A DNA stretch of 5,945 nucleotides, taken from an uncultured Coriobacteriaceae bacterium. Lineage in GTDB: Bacteria > Actinomycetota > Coriobacteriia > Coriobacteriales > Eggerthellaceae. Positions 1-5,945 of the stretch are shown here, one piece after another. The position numbers and the translations under genes are program-made. The stretch covers positions 1 through 5,945 of the forward strand of contig USJN01000104.1 in assembly GCA_900554945.1 (NCBI GenBank), read 5' to 3'. The notes beneath the pieces were generated by a model. It was not told where the DNA came from. It made no database searches and saw only the letters and a list, made by a program, of their open reading frames with translations. Position 1 is the first letter of the stretch, and each line of letters opens with the position of its first letter.

Positions 1-40
1 CCGTTCCGTTTTGGAGGGGGCTATCGAGAGTGGCGAGGAA
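1..40. other. Short noncoding left edge, 3' of the reductase gene
   Basis: These 40 bases lie just downstream of the stop codon of the minus-strand reductase gene. I see no convincing hairpin followed by a T-run on the minus strand, so no terminator is called. A purine-rich stretch, GGAGGGGG at 13-20, resembles a ribosome binding site on the plus strand, but no credible plus-strand gene follows it. Confidence 0.4.
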
Positions 41-1855
41 CTATGCCACGTAATCGGCGGCGTTGTCGCCGGCTATGCGACCGAATGTGTATATGTCTGC
101 CATGGAGGTCGACCCCAAACGATTCGTGCCCATCTTATGACCGGCTACTTCGCCAGCCGCATACAATCCTGGAATAGGGGATCCTTGGACGTCGAGCACC
201 TCAGCGCTTGTGTTGATGCGTAGGCCACCCATGGTGTAATGAACGGCGGGCTTGTAGGCCATAATGTAATACGGCGGGGGGTCCACCTTGTGCATGGTTC
301 CGCGATAGGCGAAGTCGGGATCAGATCCTGCGTCGACGTATCCGTTCCACTGCTCGATGGTTTTCGAAAGCTGGGCTGCATCGATGCCGAAAGGCTCGCA
401 TGCCTCCTCGAGCGTATCGGCCTTCACGCATAGCTTGCGCGATGCGAGGTTCTCGAACTCGTCTGAATGTATATCTACCACCTTGGTCTCGTCGGCAGCG
501 GCTTGATCCCATATTTCGTAAGCGCGCTCGTCGGTTTGCTCGAGGATGGCTTTCGATAGCACGTCGCGACGTCCAAGCTCCTCGACGAAGCGTTTGCCTT
601 CCTTGTTGAACATGACCGTGCGCTCATCGAGACGCATGTCGTCCAGGTAGAGCAGCGCGCCGGTATCGACGTCGCAGATGGGATAGGTTTGAATAAGCTC
701 CATGTCGACCAGATCGGCTCCGATGGCCGAAGCCATGGTCAGGCCGTCCCCCTGTGCGCCCACTGAATCGGTCGAGTTGAACTGCTCGCCGAACTCGGGG
801 TTGGCCTTCGCGCGCATTTCGACGTTCGCGCCGAACCCGCCGCATGACAAGACGACGGCCTTGCAGTCGAAAGCGTACTCATCGCCCGTGACGACGTTCA
901 CTGCCTTTATCCCGTTGATCTTTCCATCGGAATCTTGTGCGAGATCGGTGGCTCTCGTGTTGTCGATGAGCGTGATGTTGTCGATGGATCGCGCACGCGT
1001 GGTCAGTCGCGTTGTCATGGCGTTGCCGATGTGCCCCGAGGGAATAATGGAGCGTTTGACGGTGTGGCCGCCGAAAAACAGCAGGTTGTGCTCCCAGGAA
1101 ACGCCGCCCTCGTACGTGAGCCATTGCGCGGCATCGTACACGCCGCGGGCGATGACGTTGACCAGCTCGGGATCGCCGCGATGGTCTCCTCCTTCCAGCA
1201 TGTCGGCCGCGAGCAGTTCGGGACTGTCTTCAAGCCCTGAGTTCTTCTGGATCCAGTTGCCCGGTACGGCCATTTCTCCGCCCGACAACGCGGTCGATCC
1301 GCCGAACACGCCGAGCTTCTCCATGAGCAGCACCTTCTTGCTTTTGTTCGCTGCACTGATGGCCGCAGTGAATCCTGCCCCGCCCGCGCCTACGACCACC
1401 ACATCGTACGACGTGGGAATGTCGTTATCGGGCCGTTGAAGCGCCTTGTCGCGCTTCTTCCATTCCGATGATTTCTCTCCGGCTTTGTCGAGCGCTTCGG
1501 CAACGGCTGTGAGGTAGGCCATGCTGGAAAGCGATGCGCCGCTCACGACGTCGACGTTCAACGTCTGACCTTCGACGATGAGTTTGCCCAGCTTGTCCAT
1601 GCAGACATCGCCCAATCCGGCAGACTCGCGAGAATCGAGCACGTCGATGCGCTCGATGGCGCCGTTTTTCGTGATCACTTCCACCTGTATGGAGCCGTGC
1701 TTGCCCATGCCGCTGCCGACGGTTGCCACGCTTGCTTCGTCGGAAGGTGCTTTCGCGGCGCTTCCCTTCGGCGCGCATCCGCCAAGGGTAAGGGCTCCTC
1801 CTGCGGTCGCAAGAGCGGCTCCGGTGAGAAACTGCCTGCGTGAAAGTTCAGCCAT
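41..1855 (-). CDS. Tat-exported FMN/FAD flavoprotein reductase (fumarate/urocanate reductase-like)
   Basis: This 604-residue protein probably reduces an activated C=C bond of an unsaturated organic acid in anaerobic respiration, outside the cytoplasmic membrane. The N-terminus has a twin-arginine signal (SRRQFL, residues 5-10), a hydrophobic stretch and LGGC ending at Cys27, which suggests a Tat-exported lipoprotein. Residues ~42-123 form an FMN_bind domain; its SGAS motif makes Ser108 the likely ApbE flavinylation site. From ~150 onward lies the FAD_binding_2/flavocytochrome c fold, with GAGGAG at 156-161 and Glu179 for the FAD ribose. Active-site matches to Shewanella fumarate reductase are Arg430 (GRRD, proton donor), His539 (HYTMGG) and Arg579 (NRLG). 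The substrate-binding His is replaced by Tyr391 (QTYP). There is no haem domain, so electrons must come through the FMN domain from an unidentified membrane donor. The substrate is unknown. The start at 1855 is chosen because AGGGAGG lies 9 bases upstream; the in-frame ATGs at 1864 and 1909 fit worse. It is divergent from a membrane LuxR regulator. Confidence 0.92.
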   Translation of the reverse strand: MAELSRRQFLTGAALATAGGALTLGGCAPKGSAAKAPSDEASVATVGSGMGKHGSIQVEVITKNGAIERIDVLDSRESAGLGDVCMDKLGKLIVEGQTLNVDVVSGASLSSMAYLTAVAEALDKAGEKSSEWKKRDKALQRPDNDIPTSYDVVVVGAGGAGFTAAISAANKSKKVLLMEKLGVFGGSTALSGGEMAVPGNWIQKNSGLEDSPELLAADMLEGGDHRGDPELVNVIARGVYDAAQWLTYEGGVSWEHNLLFFGGHTVKRSIIPSGHIGNAMTTRLTTRARSIDNITLIDNTRATDLAQDSDGKINGIKAVNVVTGDEYAFDCKAVVLSCGGFGANVEMRAKANPEFGEQFNSTDSVGAQGDGLTMASAIGADLVDMELIQTYPICDVDTGALLYLDDMRLDERTVMFNKEGKRFVEELGRRDVLSKAILEQTDERAYEIWDQAAADETKVVDIHSDEFENLASRKLCVKADTLEEACEPFGIDAAQLSKTIEQWNGYVDAGSDPDFAYRGTMHKVDPPPYYIMAYKPAVHYTMGGLRINTSAEVLDVQGSPIPGLYAAGEVAGHKMGTNRLGSTSMADIYTFGRIAGDNAADYVA

Positions 1856-1864
1856 GATGTCCAT

Positions 1865-1871
1865 CCTCCCT
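1865..1871 (-). promoter_or_regulatory. Ribosome binding site deciding the reductase start
   Basis: On the minus strand this reads AGGGAGG, a strong Shine-Dalgarno sequence. It ends 9 bases before the ATG at 1855-1853. The other nearby ATG (1864-1862) directly abuts it with no spacer. The third candidate (1909) lies upstream of it and would add a polar leader that pushes the twin-arginine motif inward. The site therefore supports the start at 1855. Confidence 0.75.
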
Positions 1872-2002
1872 GTTATCTGTTCCGTCTCCCCGGTTGGTCG
1901 GCATCGCAACCGTGTTGAGCGTCGAGTACCGACCTGTGTGCTCGGGACAGCGGAAACATACCATCGGGAAAATGCCTTTGCAGCCCGCGGCGGGTTTCAA
2001 TG

Positions 2003-2034
2003 TGTAACCCTACCCGAGTTTAAAAATGTAACCC
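2003..2034. repeat. Direct repeat TGTAACCC x2, candidate regulator binding sites
   Basis: TGTAACCC occurs at 2003-2010 and again at 2027-2034, 24 bp apart start to start, so the copies lie on a similar though not identical face of the helix. On the minus strand they read GGGTTACA. The first copy also forms the right arm of an inverted repeat with GGGTT at 1992-1996. The pair lies between the weak candidate promoters of the two divergent genes, the usual place for an operator of a divergently encoded regulator. Binding by the LuxR protein is inferred from position only. Confidence 0.4.
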
Positions 2035-2096
2035 CGTGCAAAACGCCTTCGATATCGCGGGGCGAAAGCGTAAGATGGAAGCTGGAATTGCAGGGA

Positions 2097-2103
2097 GGGG
2101 AGG
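2097..2103 (+). promoter_or_regulatory. Ribosome binding site of the first LuxR gene
   Basis: GGGGAGG ends 6 bases before the ATG at 2110, inside a longer purine-rich run. It fixes the start at 2110 rather than at the later in-frame ATG codons (residues 11, 15 and 18). Confidence 0.7.
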
Positions 2104-2109
2104 AACTGC

Positions 2110-3513
2110 ATGAGGGAGTTCGTCGCGCGTTGGAAAGACATGTTTATACGCATGGGGGCTATGCCGGTCTCTTTTCTCGGGGTGGGGTTGTACCGTGCAT
2201 GGCTTGCCACGTTCTTTCGCTATGAGGCGTTTCCGACCATTGATTTCTTCGATTACGCGCTGTTCGAGGGAGCCATAGGCGTGGCGTCGTTTGCAGTCGT
2301 GCTCCTATCCCGACGTATCACGCCTCTGTGGTCGAACAACGCGCTGGTGACGTTGACCGCCATCGGCATGGTCGGAGGCTCTGCGCTCTGCGTGGTCTCG
2401 TGCTTCTGGCTGCAAGTTGCCGCGCTCAAATACGCCGGCCTCATGTTGGCGGGAGCGGGGCTGGGATTGCTCATCCTCATGTGGACCGAATTCTTCGGAT
2501 CGCTGAATCCTATGCGCGTAGCGGTGTACTATGCTGGCGCCATCGTGTTGGGGGAAGCGTTGAAATGGCTGTTCGGCGGGTTGGATCCTGCGTATATTGC
2601 CGTGTTTTCCGTGATGCTTCCGCTTGCGTCCATCGATTGGGTTCGGCGATCGATGAAGCGTCTGCCGGATGTCGATCTGCCCAAACGCATGGGAAAGGCC
2701 GGGCTCTCGGAGGTGCCTTGGAAGCCCATTCTCCTTATGGGAGTGTGTACCTTCGCGACAGGGTTCGGCGTGTTGCCGGATCAGCCGCTGGTGGTCGGAA
2801 ACGTCGTCGGGACTGTGTTGGTGGCGGCGTTTGTGATCTTCGGCGTATTGTCGTCGTCAAGATGGTTCAACTTCGACACGATATACCAGCTCGCCTTCCC
2901 CTTTATGACGGTGGGGTTGTTGCTGATCGCCCCGCAGTTCTCTCTCGATGCGCAAACGGTTGCGACCTGCTACGACGCGGGTTACACGATGCTTTCCATC
3001 TTCATCATGATCGTCTTGAGCAACATCACGTACCGTTTCGGCATTTCTGCCGCCTGGTTGAACGGAATCGAGCGTGGCATCCGCTATCTGGTGGAAGCTG
3101 GAGGATGGAGCTTGTTCGCATTTGGCTCGTCGTACTTGCCGGGGGAATTCATGAACATGCTTCATATCGGGATCGTTGCATCTGTGGTGGTGGCGTTCGT
3201 AATCCTGTTTTTCACCGAAAAAAGGCTTTCCGCGAAGTGGGGCATCAATCTCAAGGGGGATCCTGGAGAGGACGACGTGTTTTCGCCGGGGCTGTTGGCC
3301 ATGCGCGTATCCGATCTTTCGCGCGAATGCAGTCTCAGCCCGCGTGAAGAAGAGGTTCTCCAACTGCTTGCGCGGAAGGGGACGACGGCGGAGATCGAGG
3401 AGAACCTGTTTGTGGCGCGCGGTACGGTAAAAGCCCATACGAGTCGAATCTATCGTAAACTGGGAGTGCACAGCCGCGAGGAGCTGTACGAATTGCTCGG
3501 CATCGCCGAGTAG
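2110..3513 (+). CDS. Membrane LuxR-type transcriptional regulator, 12 helices plus HTH
   Basis: This 467-residue protein joins an integral membrane sensor domain to a DNA-binding domain. Reading hydrophobicity by eye gives about twelve membrane segments: roughly residues 18-36, 46-67, 78-100, 105-130, 135-157, 160-178, 204-223, 226-248, 259-275, 288-311, 322-343 and 348-369. A short charged linker leads to a GerE/LuxR helix-turn-helix at ~407-463, with LSPREEEVLQLLA and the recognition region ARGTVKAHTSRIYRKLGVHS. There is no receiver, PAS or autoinducer domain, so the membrane part is probably the ligand sensor. Regulators of this architecture are numerous in Eggerthella lenta and relatives, where studied members sit beside and control enzymes acting on dietary, drug or host compounds. 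By position its likely target is the divergent exported reductase, possibly with its own operon. The ligand is unknown. The downstream OYE gene starts 28 bp after its stop and is probably cotranscribed. Confidence 0.9.
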   Translation: MREFVARWKDMFIRMGAMPVSFLGVGLYRAWLATFFRYEAFPTIDFFDYALFEGAIGVASFAVVLLSRRITPLWSNNALVTLTAIGMVGGSALCVVSCFWLQVAALKYAGLMLAGAGLGLLILMWTEFFGSLNPMRVAVYYAGAIVLGEALKWLFGGLDPAYIAVFSVMLPLASIDWVRRSMKRLPDVDLPKRMGKAGLSEVPWKPILLMGVCTFATGFGVLPDQPLVVGNVVGTVLVAAFVIFGVLSSSRWFNFDTIYQLAFPFMTVGLLLIAPQFSLDAQTVATCYDAGYTMLSIFIMIVLSNITYRFGISAAWLNGIERGIRYLVEAGGWSLFAFGSSYLPGEFMNMLHIGIVASVVVAFVILFFTEKRLSAKWGINLKGDPGEDDVFSPGLLAMRVSDLSRECSLSPREEEVLQLLARKGTTAEIEENLFVARGTVKAHTSRIYRKLGVHSREELYELLGIAE

Positions 3514-3530
3514 CGCTGCGATGCGGTTTG

Positions 3531-3537
3531 AAGGAGG
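3531..3537 (+). promoter_or_regulatory. Ribosome binding site deciding the OYE start
   Basis: AAGGAGG ends 4 bases before the ATG at 3542. The in-frame ATG at 3521 lies upstream of this site and has no Shine-Dalgarno sequence of its own, and its extra seven residues would not match the family N-terminus. The start at 3542 is therefore preferred, although the 4-base spacer is on the short side. Confidence 0.7.
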
Positions 3538-3541
3538 CGCG

Positions 3542-4609
3542 ATGGCGAAGGAAACTTTGTTCGAGGAGATGGAAATAGGCTCGTTGCGGGCGAAAAACCG
3601 ACTGGTGCGAGCAGCCACCTACGAGGCGTTAGCCGATGACGGTGGGCATATGACTCCTGAGCTGACGGCGATCTACGAGGAGCTTGCCGATGGCGGGATA
3701 GGTACGATCATCGTGGGGTATGCACGCGTTATGCGAAACGAACAGCCGAATCCTCGGATGCTGGGCATCTACGACGACTCGTTCGTTCCCGAATTCCGGG
3801 CATTGACGGACATGGCTCACGCGCATGGGACGGCTATCGTATCGCAGATCGTATACGGCGGCTCGGCGACGAAGCTCCAGCCGCCCAGCAGGCGCATCCT
3901 CGGGCCGTCGGCCGTCGCCAACCCGAAGACCGGCATCGTGCCGGTGGAGGCCACGGTTGCCGATCTGCATGAGCTCGCCCAAGCATTCGCCGACGCGGCG
4001 GCCCGTGCTCAAACTGCCGGATTCGATGGCGTCGAGCTGCATGCGGCGCACGGCTACCTGCTCAGCCAGTTCTTGAGCCCCTTGCTCAACAGGCGCCGCG
4101 ACGAGTACGGCGGTGCCCTGCGGAACCGTGCCCGCTTCCTTGTCGAGGTCGTCGACGCTGTGCGCTTGCGAGTGGGTGCGACGTTCCCGCTGATCGTGAA
4201 GCTGAACAGCTCCGACGGCGTGGAGGGCGGCCTGACTGAGGACGACAGCATTGAAGCGGCGAAGCTGCTGGCGGCTCACGGCGCGTCGGCTATAGAAGTG
4301 AGCGGGAACTGGCGGAACTGCCGTGTGCGCGACTTCGATGGAGAGCCGTTCTTCGCTCCCTATGCGAAGCGGCTTGCGTGCGAGGTCGACATTCCCCTGA
4401 TCCTTACCGGAGGCAATCGGCGGCTCGATGCGATGGAGCGCCTTGTTGTTGAAAGCGCCGGCGGCATAGCGGGTTTCGGTCTTTGTCGGCCGCTTATCTG
4501 CGAACCGCGACTGGCGCGACGCTGGCGGGTCGATCCGCAGGCGAAGCCCCGCTGCGTTTCGTGCGATAAGTGCAGCACGATGCCGGGCCATCGCTGCATT
4601 CTCCCCTAG
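3542..4609 (+). CDS. Old Yellow Enzyme-family NADH:flavin oxidoreductase with C-terminal Cys cluster
   Basis: This 355-residue, probably cytoplasmic FMN enzyme is expected to reduce the C=C bond of an alpha,beta-unsaturated carbonyl compound with NAD(P)H. It is a single TIM-barrel domain (PF00724). Visible family signatures are KNRLVRAATYE (residues 18-28), typical of an anaerobe OYE subgroup; HAAHGYL (167-173), giving the substrate-binding His167/His170 and the proton-donor Tyr172; the RRRDEYGG segment (184-191); and the FMN-phosphate region LTGGNR (288-293) and GFGLCRP (311-317). It lacks the second, NAD/FAD-binding half of 2,4-dienoyl-CoA reductases and bile acid BaiCD/BaiH-type enzymes, so it is the short form. 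The last 18 residues hold four cysteines, C338-x2-C341-x2-C344-x7-C352, possibly an Fe-S or zinc site. There is no signal peptide or membrane helix. It follows the membrane LuxR gene by 28 bp, suggesting one operon. The substrate cannot be read from the sequence. Confidence 0.9.
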   Translation: MAKETLFEEMEIGSLRAKNRLVRAATYEALADDGGHMTPELTAIYEELADGGIGTIIVGYARVMRNEQPNPRMLGIYDDSFVPEFRALTDMAHAHGTAIVSQIVYGGSATKLQPPSRRILGPSAVANPKTGIVPVEATVADLHELAQAFADAAARAQTAGFDGVELHAAHGYLLSQFLSPLLNRRRDEYGGALRNRARFLVEVVDAVRLRVGATFPLIVKLNSSDGVEGGLTEDDSIEAAKLLAAHGASAIEVSGNWRNCRVRDFDGEPFFAPYAKRLACEVDIPLILTGGNRRLDAMERLVVESAGGIAGFGLCRPLICEPRLARRWRVDPQAKPRCVSCDKCSTMPGHRCILP

Positions 4610-4628
4610 GCGCTACGCGTCCGCGCCT
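4608..4628. terminator. Weak hairpin at the convergent gene junction
   Basis: AGGCGC (4608-4613) pairs with GCGCCT (4623-4628) around a 9-base loop, giving a 6-bp GC-rich stem across the convergent gene ends. No T-run follows on either strand, so it is not a classical intrinsic terminator. It overlaps the stop codons of both genes and the last codons of the second regulator, so part of its sequence is constrained by coding. It may slow polymerase or mark transcript ends, or be chance. Confidence 0.25.
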
Positions 4629-5945
4629 TCCACGATGTCGATGAGCTCCTGCTGGGAGTGAATGTCCATCTTGGCGTAAATGTGGCGGACGTGGGTTTTC
4701 ACGGTGTTGTGCGACAGGAACAGCTTCTCCTGGATCACCGGGCTCGTTCTGCCGCGCGCCAGCAGGCGTAACACGTCGCCTTCGCGCGGGGTCAGCCCGA
4801 ACCGCCTGATCACGTTCTCGCATGACTCTTCAAGCTGCGACGTGTCGGGGTCTTCGCCAGCTTCGTCCGCCGCTGCGCGCGCCGGTGTCGGATGCGCCGG
4901 TCGCACCCCTTTGATGGCATCCTCGAAACTGAATCCCCGCATAGCCACGAAGTTGTACGTCATGAACAAAAACGTGACGATGGCCGACGACCAGAGTAGC
5001 GTGCTGCCGTCGAGCGCGCCGAGCGCTTCGATGCTTTGCACCAGCAGCGCGCCGCAGCCGATGCCCAGCCAACCGGCCGCAATCGCAAAAGCCGAGGTAG
5101 ACAACGCGCCGGCGGGGTTGCGCGACCCGACGGCGGCGATCAGGTAGTAGGTGAGCATGCTGAAGCAGTCCGACCCGGCATACAGCAGCATGCTTGACAT
5201 GTGGAACCCGGCGGGCCTGTCGAGACCGTTGAACGATAGCGGCACCAACAGAAATCCCGCGAACACGAGCAGCGCCGAAACGCGGTACAGCGCATCGGCG
5301 ACAAGACGGGCGCGCGCAGCCACCACGATGAAGAACACCACGACGACCGGGACGAACGACAGCAGCGTGGCAGCTTGCGGCATCATCTGCCCTTGGCTTC
5401 CGAACGCATACCCGCATGCGGCGTTGAACAGGAAGACGGACACGTACACGAGGCTGGAGAACGGCAGGAACGACGAGGGGTTCGTCGCGTCCAGCACGGT
5501 TGGCGAAGCGCTTTCGCGAATGGCGGTGATCATGCGGTGCACTCGCGGGCGAATGAGCAAGTACGATGCAGTCGTGCACGCGAAATACAGCACGAGCGCC
5601 GCCAAAAGGTCCAGCGCGTCGCCCATGAGCACCAGTCCGAACTGCACGGCGTACTTCGCCACGAAGGCGGTGGGGATCACCACCATGCTGCGCTTCGTCC
5701 CCAGCTTGACAAGCGCCAGACCCACAAGCACCGAGAACCATACCGATCCGATGCCGCCGAACGGGCTGCCCAACGCGACAAGCAGAGGGCTGTCAGCCAT
5801 CAGCCCGGCGCCCAACATGGCCAATCCTACGGCGAACAGCCCGAGACACGTGAGCGACCAAGGGTTCTCGCGAAACACCGCCGGCTGTCGATACGACGCG
5901 ACCGCGACTACGACGGAGAACCCCACCCCGCAGTACGTGGAAATC
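4613..5945 (-). CDS. Second membrane LuxR-type regulator (N-terminus outside window)
   Basis: This is a second regulator of the same design as the one at 2110-3513. The reading frame stays open through the right edge: the codons before the GTG at 5926 read ISTYCG and continue a membrane helix, so that GTG is not the start and the gene is partial. About eleven membrane segments are visible, fitting a twelve-helix protein missing its first helix or so. A hydrophilic, acidic linker (around PARAAADEAGEDPDTSQLEE) leads to a GerE/LuxR helix-turn-helix encoded at about 4616-4795, with LTPREGDVLRLLA and SHNTVKTHVRHIYAKMDIHS. The two HTH domains align without gaps, but their recognition regions differ, so they should bind different sites. 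It converges on the OYE gene with 3 bp between stop codons, so its promoter and probably its targets lie to the right of the window. The ligand is unknown. Confidence 0.9.
   Translation of the reverse strand, partial: ISTYCGVGFSVVVAVASYRQPAVFRENPWSLTCLGLFAVGLAMLGAGLMADSPLLVALGSPFGGIGSVWFSVLVGLALVKLGTKRSMVVIPTAFVAKYAVQFGLVLMGDALDLLAALVLYFACTTASYLLIRPRVHRMITAIRESASPTVLDATNPSSFLPFSSLVYVSVFLFNAACGYAFGSQGQMMPQAATLLSFVPVVVVFFIVVAARARLVADALYRVSALLVFAGFLLVPLSFNGLDRPAGFHMSSMLLYAGSDCFSMLTYYLIAAVGSRNPAGALSTSAFAIAAGWLGIGCGALLVQSIEALGALDGSTLLWSSAIVTFLFMTYNFVAMRGFSFEDAIKGVRPAHPTPARAAADEAGEDPDTSQLEESCENVIRRFGLTPREGDVLRLLARGRTSPVIQEKLFLSHNTVKTHVRHIYAKMDIHSQQELIDIVEGADA

Larger units (their letters stand above)
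1856..2109. promoter_or_regulatory. Divergent control region between reductase and regulator genes
   Basis: This 254-bp stretch must carry the promoters of both divergent genes. It is less GC-rich than the genes around it in its middle part (about 1955-2050). It contains a direct repeat of TGTAACCC (separate entry), a GGGTT/AACCC inverted repeat with a 9-bp spacer (1992-2010) that shares one repeat copy, and the palindrome CGATATCG (2050-2057). Weak -10-like boxes are TAAGAT (2071-2076) towards the regulator and TATGTT (minus strand, 1960-1955) towards the reductase. Neither has a good -35 box at 17 bp (TTCGAT and CTGCAA), which would fit activator-dependent promoters but proves nothing. No open reading frame of interest is present. 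Confidence 0.6.

Noticed and set aside
702..1439. Plus-strand open frame of 245 codons inside the reductase gene.
   Set aside because: It is antisense to a well-supported flavoprotein with intact motifs, and its own translation shows no family signature; long antisense frames are common in GC-rich DNA.
1984..1994. GC-rich interrupted palindrome CCCGCGGCGGG in the divergent region.
   Set aside because: Only 5-bp arms around a single base, in a GC-rich genome; no T-run after it, so not called as terminator or operator on its own.
1578..2225. Plus-strand open frame of 215 codons crossing the divergent control region.
   Set aside because: It overlaps the reductase N-terminus and the first regulator's start in other frames, has no ribosome binding site of note and no recognisable domain.
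2857..3618. Minus-strand open frame of 253 codons under the first LuxR gene and OYE start.
   Set aside because: Antisense to the LuxR HTH and the OYE N-terminus, both clearly real; the translation is rich in Arg and His with no domain.
3629..4591. Minus-strand open frame of 320 codons covering most of the OYE gene.
   Set aside because: Arg/Ala-rich antisense shadow; the plus-strand frame carries all OYE motifs.
4830..5741. Minus-strand open frame of 303 codons in another frame of the second regulator.
   Set aside because: Arg/His/Ala-rich translation with no hydrophobic segments or motifs, whereas the chosen frame has regular membrane helices and a GerE domain.
5924..5926. GTG as a possible start of the second regulator.
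   Set aside because: The upstream codons to the window edge are open and continue the same hydrophobic helix; no ribosome binding site is visible, so the gene most likely starts outside the window.
1..5945. Search for CRISPR arrays, insertion sequences, tRNA genes and attachment sites.
   Set aside because: No regular repeat-spacer pattern, terminal inverted repeats, transposase-like protein or tRNA-like fold was seen; the genes leave almost no free space.

Overview
The window is about 6 kb of GC-rich bacterial DNA holding four genes, almost completely filled with coding sequence. The content points to a gut actinobacterium of the Coriobacteriia, most likely Eggerthellaceae (Eggerthella, Gordonibacter, Adlercreutzia and relatives). 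The reasons are two LuxR-type regulators with a 12-helix membrane domain in place of a soluble sensor, and a Tat-exported flavoprotein reductase with an FMN-binding domain next to a fumarate-reductase-like FAD domain. Both families are strongly expanded in that group. The assignment rests on protein character only; there is no rRNA or other marker gene here.

Layout, left to right. (1) Positions 41-1855, minus strand: a Tat-exported, probably lipid-anchored FMN/FAD reductase of the fumarate/urocanate reductase family. (2) Positions 1856-2109: a 254-bp divergent control region with a repeated TGTAACCC element, between this gene and (3) a 12-helix membrane LuxR regulator at 2110-3513, plus strand. 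(4) 28 bp later, at 3542-4609 and in the same direction, a single-domain Old-Yellow-Enzyme-type oxidoreductase with a four-cysteine tail, probably cotranscribed with the regulator. (5) Positions 4613-5945, minus strand: a second membrane LuxR regulator of the same architecture, converging on the OYE gene with only 3 bp between the stop codons. Its N-terminus lies beyond the right edge of the window.

How the genes may work together (inference): the divergent membrane regulator would sense a small molecule at or in the membrane and control the exported reductase, and perhaps its own operon. The exported reductase would use an unsaturated organic acid as a terminal electron acceptor outside the cytoplasmic membrane. 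The cytoplasmic OYE enzyme could act on the same compound or a product after uptake. The reductase keeps the catalytic arginine and the carboxylate-binding His and Arg of fumarate reductases, but has Tyr where fumarate reductase has a substrate-binding His. The substrate is therefore probably not fumarate. The second regulator may control genes beyond the right edge. No mobile elements, CRISPR arrays, RNA genes or clear signs of recent transfer were seen.
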